A DNA stretch of 64,000 nucleotides from Eretmocerus hayati (taxonomy: Eukaryota > Arthropoda > Insecta > Hymenoptera > Aphelinidae): contig CM056743.1 of the NCBI GenBank assembly GCA_029851415.1, positions 9,540,727 through 9,604,726 of the forward strand. Direction: 5' to 3'. Under the pieces are notes generated by a model that was given only the letters and a program-made list of their open reading frames with translations, did no database searches and had not been told where the DNA came from. Both the position numbers and the translations under genes were made by a program. Numbering within the stretch: the first letter of the stretch is position 1; each line of letters starts with the position of its first letter. This document shows positions 12,896 to 23,571 of the stretch, in pieces.

Positions 12896-12975
12896 CCCCA
12901 GGCGAGATTTGGACTCGCGATCTCCAGTTCTCCGGACCGGCGCGCGGCGCCTTAACCTCTAGGGGCGATTGCGAA
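12896..12975 (-). repeat. tRNA-derived sequence (SINE head or tRNA pseudogene)
   Basis: Read on the minus strand it has a T-arm with a perfect 5-bp stem and 7-base loop (GCGAG, TCCAAAT, CTCGC), an anticodon-type arm (CCGGT, CCGGAGA, ACTGG) and an A-box-like TAGAGGTTAAGGCGCC. The acceptor stem is poor (CCCC against GGGG only), and the T-loop departs from the usual TTC start. It therefore looks like the tRNA-related head of a SINE or a decayed tRNA gene, not a working tRNA. It abuts the truncated start of foldback copy B. Confidence 0.5.
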
Positions 12976-13603
12976 TTCACACGCTTAGGGAAGTCTTCCC
13001 TATTTAGACGGAATACATCCCTATTTGAACTACCGAGTCCACATTTCCTCCGTTTTGATACATTTATTGAATGGAAATTATTTGCTGTAGCCTCGAAATG
13101 AATGGGTCGAATATACATGCATTATTCCGAAAGAGGTGATCTATCATTTTCTGAGGTGATGCTCTAGCTCCTCGTTATAAGTCAAACCTCGAGAATTGGT
13201 ACCTGCGGGATACTAAAACTACTGAAACGGACTCTTTTTGACACCATGATACGATATCAGACGTCCTGGAGACCTATACTTTGATCATGTCGAAGAACCT
13301 TTGATATAACTACCATCAAGATATGAACAATCATGTTCACATTGAGGGAGTTGAATTGCTTTCCAAAAGACGAATCTGGTGACAGAAAGTGGCTGAACTC
13401 GGTATAATGGGATCATTTTCGGGCCCAAACAATAGGTGGTACATCCAATAATTGATAGTATAGGGGATTATCTTTCAAAAATTGGGGCGTGGCTTAAATA
13501 AACAAAGAAGGCTTGCGTTTTTTCACGTCTCTTTCGATTTTTCCGTCATAATAGTCAATATCGATTTTTCAGGTGAATCGGTACGGAGATAATATGTAGA
13601 TTC

Positions 13604-13758
13604 TTAACACGTTCACTGCGACGGCAAAAATCGTGATCGGGTCCTATGTGCGATGGGCCCCACCGGTGGGGTCCATTGAATGGGATTTCGATCACCCCCG
13701 CACACAGAGTTGGACGCATGGGCCCCACCGGTGGGGCCCATCGCAGTGAAGGTGTTCA
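13604..13758. mobile_element. piggyBac-like MITE in copy B
   Basis: Inverted counterpart of the MITE at 8896-9051: TTAA at 13604-13607, matching inverted ends, two 24-bp GGCCCCACCGGTGGGGCC palindromes inside. Presence in both copies means it inserted before the copies separated. Confidence 0.55.
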
Positions 13759-15517
13759 AAGATTTACGGAATTGAGCTGTACTTTTCTCCTCGCAAATTG
13801 CATCCCACTGGAGTTATTCTTCATCGGGGTCAAAACGAAGTTGATCAAAAAAGTTGACTAAAATTGTTCATAATGGGCCCAAACTACTCTTCTAAGATAA
13901 TTGAGCCAATTTGGATCAGCAAAGGTCTTTTGGTTATCTTCCTTGAATTCGATCGGTCGTTTCCGAGTAATGTAAATAGCAAAATTCGCAGCTCTCAACC
14001 CTAAATGCAGTCATGAAAGCATCGCATTTGAGTTTGGAAGTCGCGAAATTTGATATTTTCACCACTCGAAAACGATCAACTTGAACAAAAATACGAGGAG
14101 ATCCTTTCTGCTCCTGGATAACTCAATTATCTAGAGAAAATAATTTTGAGACCATTATGAATAATTTCGGCGAACTTTTTAATGTATTCGATTTTGACTT
14201 TGATGATGCGAATCAGTCCGAAGGAATGCAATTTGCGAGGAAAAGTAATCAGACAACTTTGTGGATCTTTGGAAGATCTACGAATCATTCCTGTACATAT
14301 TTTATGGAAAAATCAATCCTTTCCGACTAATACCGGAAAAATCGAAGAAGATGTAAGAGAGTGCATCTTTCCGTCGTTTATTGATGTCACGCCCTAATTT
14401 TCATACCATAATTCTTGATAGTATCAATTGTAGGACGTGCCATCTAACGTTTCAGCCAGAAATCGTCCTGTTTTACCGAGTTCAGCCACTTACAAGGATA
14501 GGTCCTACCTTGTGAGTCCTGGATTCGTCCCAAACTTTGGGATACATCTTGTTTTGGTGAAAAATAGGGTATCCCGAAGCATTTAATCCCATAGGCCATC
14601 TATCCTGAGATACAGCTATGAAGATTAGTATTGGCAATATTGAAGATTAGTATTTGACATATTATATGCCCAAGCTCTTCATTGCTATATCTCGGGATGA
14701 GTGGCTCATGGGATCAAATCCTTTGACATACCTTGATTTCTCACCAAAACAAGATGACTTCCAGAGTTTGGGGACGAACCCGGGACCCGCAAGGCTGGAC
14801 CTCTCCTTGTTAGTGATCGAATTCTGGAGGGAATTCAGATACCTCATTGTTTTTCACTTTAAGCTCATGTAGATTCACCATGTTGTTAACATGGAGGCAA
14901 TTGAATTAAGACATTCAGCACTAGATAAACCGCGAGATATATCAACTCGAGTTTTTGGAAAGGACTATCTATATAAATTTAAAAGCACGTGGCACTAGGA
15001 AACTGCATATTTGACCCACTACGGGGAGGCTTGGCCTTACCTCAACAAACTATCGAAGGCTTCTTTTTGGAATAACACCTGTTCATCTGATCCTTCGTTT
15101 TTTGAGCTACTGCAAATAATTTTGTCTCAACATACTACTGTATCAAGACGAAGGCAATGTGGACTCGGTATCAGATCGAAGAGGATGTGTTTTGTCGATT
15201 TCCTGAGCCCTTTCAGATTTGTTCCAAAATTGGTCAAAGTTCGCCGATAGCAACTCGAAAGATCAGATTGTCACTAGTCTCGAAGGCATCCCAGCATTTT
15301 TAAGATCCTGGTATCGTCATTAGAATGTCAAAATTCGTGAGATATAACTCGGATACGCTTTGAGCAAACCACAAGGATGCACCGTCAAAACCATGTGTTC
15401 ACAAAATTAGCAAAGAACACTGGAAACGCCGTTATTCATAAATTCAGTATTTTGCAATATCAAGGGGATGTCGGAGTCCTATCCTACTCGCTTAGTTATC
15501 GACATTGGCGAGTTTCC

Positions 15518-15643
15518 AAACCATTCGACGAATTTTTGAGATATCGCAATTCCAATAAGTAACGCCGATTTTATGGACCAAATAGAATCGGCGTTACTTA
15601 ATAGAATTTCGATATCTCAAAAATTCGTCGAATGGTTTGGAAA
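15518..15643. repeat. Internal palindrome of foldback copy B
   Basis: Counterpart of the palindrome at 7016-7141. Arms of about 60 bp, with the outer 25 bases nearly perfect. Confidence 0.75.
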
Positions 15644-16595
15644 TGCGACAATGTCGGTATCCAACAACCTCTTAAGAAAATCCTGATGTCTAGGAGCAAT
15701 ACTGGGGTCGTATGCAGTCTCTACCTCGAGGAACGCACAAAATAAAGTCATCTCACGGTGCACGCACTATTTCTGACCCAAAATGTTGTTGTCCGATATG
15801 ATAATAAATCACCCTCCCAAAACACGCAATTCAGCGCTATTTTGATGACCTCACTTCTAATTTTCATGGTAGTTAAACTCACCATGCGCCCAATTTGTTT
15901 AAAACGATATTCGACGTACAATGTGACAAGAAATCTGATGAAAATCTCAGATTCTGTAATAATACAGGACTCCCTGACCGAAAAATCAAAATTCCTGAAA
16001 ACTCGTTGTGTGGGGGCTATGTGGCCCTTTCCCGATGTTGAAAGTATTATTATGTGGAATTCAGCTTTTTTCACGTCAAAATAGATGTTTGGGGTATCTT
16101 TATGATGGGGTTCTATACTGGTGAGGAATGAATCAAAAATTTGAAATATTATAGGTTGCCAATATAATAGATAGCGCGCCACATTTTCGGAGCCTAGAAA
16201 CTGCGATTTTGATGCTCCATCATGTGCAACATATCCCATAAGTTGCAGAGGAATATATGACCTTCGACCCAAAAGTTGGCAATATCAGGAAGAATGGCTC
16301 ATGGATGTGATCCACCATGGGAATTGATCGTTTGAAAATGCTTGTTGATTGATTGATTGATGTGTTTATTCACCCGGGGACAATGGGTCCCATAGGGCAT
16401 AAAATTGATACAATTCATATTTATAAAAATAATGATGATAGAAACTTAGATCTAATGACTTAATAACAGTAACGAAGCTCTATTCTTAATGAAATAAATA
16501 AATATATATATATATGTACATATCCACGCATCGATGAAATGATACACAACTGACGAGTTGCCATTGACATTACCCGTTGACCTCAAGGAATAATC

Positions 16596-19490
16596 TCAAC
16601 TGTTGACATCAGTCAAGCCCGACTCCAGACTAGTAAGAAATTGTCGAGTTGCACTTTTGAAAACGTTCAGTGAAGTACTGTTTCTTGGTAAAGTAGTGAT
16701 GCTCCGAGGCAATTTGTTCCAAAAAGAGGAAGCAGAAACATAGAATGAGTTTCTTAGCGCAGAGGTATGATGACTCGGGATCAGAAGATCGCCAGTCTGG
16801 AGTCTTGCCGATCTGTGTATACTCGTGTTACAAATCTCAACAATGTTCTTCGCTAGATATGAGGGCTTATTCGTCTTCAGAATTTGGAACATAGAACTGG
16901 CTAAAAAGTATTCTCTCCGCGCCTTTACCGAGAGCCATCCTAATCGTAAACGGTAGGGAGTTACATGATCACGCCAAGGGATGTTACCAAAAACAAAACG
17001 AGTGCAAGCATTTTGAGCTCGTTGAAGTCTGGTGTTTTGCTCGTCGGTAAGGTCATGGTAAACGAGGCAGGCATAGTCGAAGTAAGGAAGGATGAGGGTT
17101 TGGATGAGGGATTTTCGTAAGGAGAAAGAGAGTGCATGCTGGTGAGGACGAAGCTGTCGCAGTGTTCCAAAAACTTTTTGGCAGATATGAGAGACGTGCT
17201 TCTTCCAGGACAAGTCGGCTGTCATCCAGATACCGAGATTTTTCACTTCGGACACGAACTCTATGGGCGTACCGTCGACAGTGATTGGGGAGAGTGCACT
17301 CATATTCAGAAGTCGTAGGTTCTCGGCACTGCCCAGGATCATAACTTTAGTTTTCTTGAGGTTCAAACTCAATCCGTTGGCGATAGCCCACGAGTGAATG
17401 ACATTTGCGTCTTCTTCGATTAATCTGAGTGTCTCCTCAATCTCGTGGCGGTGACAACTTCTATAGATCTGCGTGTCGTCGGCATATATCATGTGCTTGG
17501 AGTAGCGTAAGACTCGAGGCAGGTCATTGATGAAGATGGAAAACAAGAGTGGACCCAGGACTGATCCTTGCGGAACGCCTGCTGTTGTATTTATCCAGTC
17601 AGAAATTGTTCCACCATCATCAATGACCGCCTGGCACCGGTCAGCAAGATATGTGAGGAACCAACGCACTGTGAGATCGCTAACTTGGAAAGCTCGTAAT
17701 TTTTGGATTAGAATTTCATGAGGAATTTTATCGAAAGCTTTGGAGAAATCGAAAAGGACCAAAATGGTGAACATCGATTTGTCTATACCTCTCCGCACAT
17801 CATCCAACACCCCAAGCAAGGCCGTCTGGGTGCTGTGACCTTCTCGAAATCCGGCCTGACATGGATCAAGGAGCTCATAATCTTCAATAAATTGTTTGAG
17901 TTGGTTTGATACAACTTTTTCGAGAATTTTGGAGCACTCAGAAAGCCTTGCTATGGGTCTCAGATCTGATAAGTCTGCCAAGTTGTTTGTTTTCGGAATA
18001 GGCGTGATGAGAGTACGCTTCCATAGATCGGGAAAGGAGGCGTCAATTATGCTCGAGTTGAATATGTCCGTGAGTGAATCTATAATGGTTGGGCATGATG
18101 TGCGTAGAGTTTTCAGGGAGATGTAATCGATCCCGAATGTCTTCGATTTCATGGAGTGAACTATGCGTGCAACTTCCTCACTGCTGGTAGGTGATAGTGA
18201 AAATATTGGGATACTGGATAGATGCGATTGGGAGATTGTGTGAGGGAGAGGGTATGTCATATGGATTGGCGGGGGACAGGATATCGAGGCAAAGTGGGCA
18301 TTAATAGCTGCAGGGGAGAATGTTCTGAACGGGGAGGGAGGACGTGACGATACTATGCCTAGGTTGTTGAGGGAGTTCCATAGTCGGTTTGAGCTTTGAG
18401 CAGCCTCGATTTGACTAGCGTAGTACTGGTTTTTGGAAGCGCGTAGTAGTTTTTGAACATTTGATCTGGCAGACCGGTATTTCTGCATTAACTCGGTGGA
18501 ATGAGTATTTCGCGCTTTCCTGTAAAGATTATCACGCTCTTCCATCAAGTCACGGATAACCTTGGTCACCCAGGGTTTATTGCGAGCTCGGATCTTGTAG
18601 ACTCTCAAAGGTGCCGATCGGTCGAGAGCCTCGGTAATTACTTGATTGAACATTGAGACTTTATCGTTAATATTCCCAAGGTTAGGAAGAAGTGTGAGTC
18701 CAGCCGACAGATCACTGTGGTACCGGTCCGGGTCGAAATTTCTAAAATCGCGCTTAGTAATAGTAACCGGCTGTCTGATGACTCGTTCAAATTTGAATAG
18801 GATCTCGATCCTGTCGTGTCCTATGGTGAAAGGAACGTCGGTTTTTGTATATTGCAAAACGTGATCAAGCGAGTTCACAAAGAACAAGTCAATCCATGTA
18901 TGTGCTATTTGGCTCTCGGCATTGAGGGCATGGTGAGTTGAGTCGGATGGTACAAGCTCCAATGAGTAATCTTTCAAATATTTGTGGATAAATTTGGATT
19001 TGGAATCGGAGATTGACATGTTACAGTTGAAATCACCAGTGATGACAACGGATGTATACTTTGGTAACAGTAGAGATAAATTGTTGAAGAATTCGGCTGG
19101 AAGACATGCATTGGGAGGTCTATAGACAACTGCAAACAATAGGCAATGATCCCCACTCTTGATTTCACAGATCAGGTACTCTGGTTGGTTAACGCGTGAG
19201 GAGTCAGATTTAATAAGAATTTTGAGGTTAACTGAGCTGGCAAAATAAATAGCGATGCCTCCTCCAACACGGCCAGTCCTGTCATTGCGAATTAGAGAGT
19301 AATTGTTTATGTTTACACTGGCATCGGTGTCAATTTCTTCCAAGCGACTCTCTGTGACAGCAAAAATATCTTGAGGGTGATCATGAAGGAAGACTTCTAC
19401 ATTTGTATGATACTTTTTCAGACTATATAAATTAACATGTGAAATTCTGAGGTATGACTCAGTTACTTGCTTTCGAGAATGATCTTCAAA
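16596..19490 (-). CDS. Non-LTR retrotransposon ORF2: endonuclease and reverse transcriptase
   Basis: Encodes the enzyme that nicks target DNA and copies the element RNA at the nick. The N-terminal part is an exonuclease-endonuclease-phosphatase domain (start HVNLYSL, then DIFAVTESRL, VVYRPPNA, GDFNCNMS, and a later IGHDRI). The reverse transcriptase has the palm motifs FDFSKAFDKIPH, AGVPQGSVLGPLLF and the catalytic YADD (YADDTQIY). The frame is open for 964 codons with no stop, so this copy may still make protein. The open frame starts directly after a TAG at 19491-19493 and overlaps the ORF1 stop at 19486-19488; no ATG precedes the endonuclease core, since the first Met in frame is in the GDFN region. 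ORF2 may therefore depend on coupling to ORF1 or a non-AUG start. The exact start is unknown. Confidence 0.85.
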   Translation of the reverse strand, partial: FEDHSRKQVTESYLRISHVNLYSLKKYHTNVEVFLHDHPQDIFAVTESRLEEIDTDASVNINNYSLIRNDRTGRVGGGIAIYFASSVNLKILIKSDSSRVNQPEYLICEIKSGDHCLLFAVVYRPPNACLPAEFFNNLSLLLPKYTSVVITGDFNCNMSISDSKSKFIHKYLKDYSLELVPSDSTHHALNAESQIAHTWIDLFFVNSLDHVLQYTKTDVPFTIGHDRIEILFKFERVIRQPVTITKRDFRNFDPDRYHSDLSAGLTLLPNLGNINDKVSMFNQVITEALDRSAPLRVYKIRARNKPWVTKVIRDLMEERDNLYRKARNTHSTELMQKYRSARSNVQKLLRASKNQYYASQIEAAQSSNRLWNSLNNLGIVSSRPPSPFRTFSPAAINAHFASISCPPPIHMTYPLPHTISQSHLSSIPIFSLSPTSSEEVARIVHSMKSKTFGIDYISLKTLRTSCPTIIDSLTDIFNSSIIDASFPDLWKRTLITPIPKTNNLADLSDLRPIARLSECSKILEKVVSNQLKQFIEDYELLDPCQAGFREGHSTQTALLGVLDDVRRGIDKSMFTILVLFDFSKAFDKIPHEILIQKLRAFQVSDLTVRWFLTYLADRCQAVIDDGGTISDWINTTAGVPQGSVLGPLLFSIFINDLPRVLRYSKHMIYADDTQIYRSCHRHEIEETLRLIEEDANVIHSWAIANGLSLNLKKTKVMILGSAENLRLLNMSALSPITVDGTPIEFVSEVKNLGIWMTADLSWKKHVSHICQKVFGTLRQLRPHQHALSFSLRKSLIQTLILPYFDYACLVYHDLTDEQNTRLQRAQNACTRFVFGNIPWRDHVTPYRLRLGWLSVKARREYFLASSMFQILKTNKPSYLAKNIVEICNTSIHRSARLQTGDLLIPSHHTSALRNSFYVSASSFWNKLPRSITTLPRNSTSLNVFKSATRQFLTSLESGLTDVNS

Positions 19491-20834
19491 CTATTTTAGA
19501 GATATCGCCATCATGCGCAATCATTATTCTTTCCGACTGGGCGTTCTTACGTACGTAAATTGAGCCCCCAGCTAGGATGAAACGTTTCTGAAACGTACGA
19601 AATTTGGTTGCGGCGGCAACCTGGGAACCTTTCGTTGGGCGTTTCTGTATCGTTGCAGGAACGTTGTGGCACCGGCGAAATGTCCGCAAGCGAATCGTTT
19701 CCTTTGAGTTTCACTAACGTTGTCGGAACGTTTCCTCGATAAACTAACAAATTCGAATTGTTTATTTAAAAATTCAACTTTTGCGTAATCGACCCACGGC
19801 CTGCAGAACGGCCGTTTTTCCGACTCCCAAGTGTTAAGGCGTCTAGACAAAGTTCGGAGTGAGCCCAAAGATGAGTGTGAACAAACGATGCGCGAGCAAC
19901 AATTTGTTTAACAATTTTTTATTTATTTAACAAAAATTTTCTAAGTTCGTTTTCGTTGCGATGAAACGTTTCGACAACCCTGACGAAACTCTAGGGAAAC
20001 GGTTCGCTTGCGGACATTTCGCTGGTGCCACAACGTTCCTGTAACGGTACAGAAACGCCAAACGAAAGGTTCCCAGGTTGCCGCCGCAACCAAATGTCGT
20101 ACGTTTCAGAAACGTTTCGTCCTAGCTGGGCCACTTCTGACCCATACTCGTTCGTAACCTTTTGACTTAGCAGTGGCCCGAACTTTACCAAGTAGCTTGT
20201 AAATGACAGGAGGCAAGAACTCATTAAGGAACAATTTTTTCTGAAGTTGTTCAGTAAACTCCGGGAATATTTCAGATGCAGGCAAATCTCCGTGAGTTAT
20301 CTTGCGACGCATGATCTCGTCTCTGATTTGAACAGATTTACATCTGATGAAAAGGGTAAACATTCCATCTGGTGGCGAGCCCGCATTCGCCGAACCACTT
20401 GCCGTTGTTTGGGTACGACGGTTGGTACGAATGATATCGGACGCAAAATTTAACGCGTCAATTTTAGAGAAAATGCGTTCCAAAATTTCAGAATCAGAAA
20501 GAGTAGTTGCTGTTGGTAGTCCCGATATGACAATGTCAGCATTGGCGCTCGAGTAAGTGTTTTGGGTAACGGGATTGGCATTTTTCATACTATCCAGCTG
20601 TAAATATACGCGAGATAAACGGTCTTCAAGATCCTTGAGCCGCGTTTCTTGATTCAAAATCATTGTGGTAAAGTTACTTAGCTTATTCTCAATGGCTTCA
20701 ATGCGACTATTGCTCTGAGTATTTTGGTCCATAATTGTGAGCAAGTTATGGAATATGGCTGTCATTTTCTCGTCTGAATTGAGCGAGGTGAATTTAGCAA
20801 CAGTTTCATCGCGGGTCAAAGCTTGAGGCTGCAT
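19486..20834 (-). pseudogene. Non-LTR retrotransposon ORF1, split by a MITE
   Basis: ORF1-type nucleic-acid-binding protein. From the ATG at 20834 it has a heptad-like coiled coil (about residues 30-85, with KLSNFTTMILNQETRLKDLE) and then an RRM-like and C-terminal domain (DIVISGLPTATTLSDSEIL, MFTLFIRCKSVQIRDEIMR, VIYKLLGKVRATAKSKGYE, VWVRSG) of the kind found in L2/CR1/Jockey ORF1 and annotated as FP-protein C-terminal-like. At 20130 it is interrupted by a 564-bp MITE; the last ~25 residues (IYVRKNAQSERIMIAHDG) continue in a compatible frame from 19566 and end at 19486. As it stands the protein would run into the MITE and stop, so ORF1 is broken. Confidence 0.8.
19567..20130. mobile_element. 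MITE inside ORF1, ~150-bp terminal inverted repeats
   Basis: Ends are CCCAGCTAGG and CCTAGCTGGG. The terminal ~150 bases at each side are imperfect inverted repeats (shared AAACGTTTCTGAAACGTACG, GGTTGCGGCGGCAACCTGGG, GCGAAATGTCCGCAAGCGAA). The flanks share CC or GCC, so the target duplication is 2-3 bp. No coding capacity. The superfamily is not assigned. Confidence 0.8.
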
Positions 20835-21218
20835 GGTTTGAGAATCATGGTTGAGAAGACCATGGCAAGGTAGCTTCCTGTAATGAGCATGGGCTTGTTA
20901 GTTCCAAGCCTGATAAGCAATTAAGAGTTGTTTTCAAGACGATTCGAGTGAAATTTTTTTGTTTTCATTGTGAATAATGTAAAGCCATCACTTAGTCTAT
21001 CCTGGTTCTTAAAGACTTGGCAATTTATCAGTTCGCAAAATTTCTGACATGTTTTTGACCAAAAAAATCATTGGAATCTATCAAGACCACACTTGAGTGT
21101 CTGAGAAGATTTTTTTGAACTGTTAGATTGAACAGTATCCAAACAATTGTTATTGTGACTAAAATTTGTCAAAATGCTACCCCGACTCACGAAATCACCT
21201 CCCCCGAGGGACGCCGGA

Positions 21219-21349
21219 GGGACGCGATCGCGCGCGATCACGTCCCTCAAGGGGGACGCGAACGCGCGCGACCGCGTCTCTCGAGGGGGACGCGAACGCG
21301 CGCGACCGCGTCCCTCGGCGGGGACGCGATCGCGCGCGTTCGCGTCCCT
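21219..21349. repeat. Four-unit GC-palindrome array at end of copy B
   Basis: Units start at 21219, 21253, 21287 and 21321, an exact 34-bp period. Each has a palindromic core GGGACGCG...CGCGTCCC with CpG-rich middle, and a short TCRAGG/TCGGCGG spacer. It lies just inside the right end of foldback copy B; copy A has one unit at the same place. Confidence 0.9.
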
Positions 21350-21365
21350 ACCATTTTTACACGGG

Positions 21366-23571
21366 TGCCATCGTTTTCGAGTTAAACGGCAAGAATCGCA
21401 TTTTTGACCATTTTCTGTCAATGTTCGACTTTTGACTCGTTCATTACTCGATACCGACGACACCTAGCGTGCCCACCTTATTTTTACTTTAATGTACTCT
21501 CGATGAGCTTTTAAATGGGCATAAGGTGGGCACTGTACGCAACCGGTACATAAACCTCTTGCAAATTAATCTTTTTGAAAATTCATTACTCGGCTTGTAT
21601 AGCATGTACAATGCCCACCTCAAGTGGAAATTAATTGTCATTTCACACACTTTATACGGCATAATTTTCTCGACTGTACGGTACAACAAAAGGTCCTACG
21701 CGGACCAGACTATTGAATTGACAACTCTAAATTTCCAATATCAACGATTTTGAGTGATGCTGGAAGACAGTCAAACTCGTATGAAGAGATGAGGATTCGT
21801 AACAAAGGAGTAGCCCACATCATTTTATGAGCAACAGGACGGTCAAGGTGGTTACGCCTTTTTGTCGAATCGCAAAAAGGGCGTATTGGCGTTTACGCCC
21901 TCCAAGATCTCGAGGATAGTCAATTCTTTTTCCAAACCGGGTTTCATGGGTGGTTAGAGCGTCTCTCAGAGAGCTCAGAAAGCGAAGGGGCAAAAGAAGG
22001 GCCTAACCGTCATTAAGCCTTTTTTTCACGCAAACCCCCAATTAGTAGACACTCCGATTTTGGTTAAAACGTATTTTGATTGGGTAAGAGCACCTGAAAA
22101 ACGTCCCGTTCCTGGATTTTGAAGGAATTTTGAAGATAATTATAGTAATATACACATCGTGATTCGAGCTAGAGTATTGTAGCTGCACTTGCAAATACGT
22201 AATACAACAAATGGAGAAAGAGTGACGATCGAAATTCAACCATACTTTTATCTATTGAATATATCATACACTTTCTTAGACTTCGTGAATTGGCAAACGA
22301 TAATGACTGTCTTTGTGTAGATAGATGATGACTTTTCCTGCTTGTGTGTAAACTTGTGCGTGAATGTCTGATCGGGATACATTACTGAAATGTTCCAAAA
22401 AAATTCCTCATTGTTAGTTGATACAGGATCTCCAAAAAATATTAAAAGAGTATTGTCCTAAGAAAATGACATTGAATCGTTTTATTCAATTATTTGAGCA
22501 ATTGCGTTCCTCCATAAATGATAATATGAGACTTCATGAAAATATATACTTAAAATTTACACGAGTTGTCAAGCAGACAAATTTTAAACAATCTAGATAC
22601 ACAAATAAACGATATTCTGTCATAAAACTATAATAGTCAAGATTAATGCTTTATAATTATTTGGAACTATTGACATGAACATTATGTGATAAAAACTCAC
22701 ATTCGCGCTTTGAATAATATGCAGAAAAAGCACTGCAGACAACAGATCGAATATCTATCTGAACTTTTACTTTCAATTTTTAGGAAGCGTAGTCATGCAT
22801 CATTCCGCTCCTCAGTAAACGTATGGACGCCAAAATCAGATTCGCATACATAAACAAAGGACTCTTGATTCCTAAAAACTTATTATTAAAACTCCTGGAC
22901 AGACTATTCATCGTTTGATCAAGTGCTTGATGATATTGGTCTCCGATAAAGAAGGAGACACAATCACCAGCTCATTGAACCTAAAGGGGAGATCGTTACA
23001 ATGTTGTATCATCCTGCCTTGATTTTGTAGCACTCTTTTGGCATCGAATTTGAAAGATTCGCGCGCTTTCACTCGAACCATAGGCATGACTCATAAAGAT
23101 CTCTATTATTTTGGATTTAGACCAATCTCCACTTATACCAAATTATAATAGAGAGCTACTTTTGTGATTCACTCATACAACATGTTAGCAGTGCGTGCCA
23201 GAATAAAAAAATTTGTTCAAACAAATACATCGCTCAATATCCATATTTTGACAAAAAAGTGAGATTTCAAGTTTTGACTCGTCTTCAATAAAGTATACGC
23301 ATATAAAAAGTTCAAAATCTTATAAGTGCATCAAAATTGTGCTGATACTATCACAAGTGTTTAAATTTGTGTCTACATTTCTTTGAGGCGTTCAGATTCT
23401 CTATCACCTTTCTATGTCAAAAGATCTTTCCTGCTTACCATTTACATTGGAATGATAAACGCACATGTATGTACAATGTGTACAATTCAATAAATACATC
23501 TGCAGGGCAAACATATACAGGGAGTAAACACGACAGTCAACTTTTCCGTCGGAGTCTGTCAACTATCCTTC
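21366..23571. other. Intergenic / PANK 3' flank
   Basis: No gene recognised. A minus-strand AATAAA at 22481-22486 is a possible distal poly(A) signal of the pantothenate kinase gene, which ends at 23572. Short open frames here lack motifs. Confidence 0.4.

Larger units (their letters stand above)
16349..20849 (-). mobile_element. CR1/L2-group non-LTR retrotransposon
   Basis: Inserted into foldback copy B: the sequence CTTGTTGAGAAGACC of copies A and B is split here, with GTTGA at both borders (16344-16348 and 20850-20854), a likely 5-bp target duplication. The 3' end (left, minus strand) is a short (TCAA)n tail without poly(A), as in CR1/L2-like elements. It encodes ORF1 (broken) and ORF2 (endonuclease plus reverse transcriptase, no RNase H seen). 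The ORF1 start is only ~15 bases from the 5' border, so the 5' UTR is missing or very short and the copy is probably 5'-truncated. Confidence 0.85.
12998..21365. mobile_element. Foldback element, copy B (carrying nested elements)
   Basis: The same element as copy A but in opposite orientation and about 580 bases away. It is truncated at its left end (only ~170 bases of that arm remain, 12998-13170), has the central part (13170-14950) and a full right arm from about 15000, interrupted at 16349-20849 by a non-LTR retrotransposon. The distal part 20855-21365 also matches the right end of copy A (12000-12415). Both right ends finish with ...CGTCCCTACCATTTTTACACGG. Confidence 0.8.

Noticed and set aside
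15748..16272. 174-codon frame conserved in both foldback copies (also 6383-6907)
   Set aside because: Its conservation follows from the near-identity of the arms; the diverged third copy does not keep the frame, and no transposase motif is present.
21068..21463. Arg-rich open frames on both strands over the GC palindrome array
   Set aside because: Products of the CpG-rich 34-bp repeat; symmetric on both strands, as expected from palindromes.
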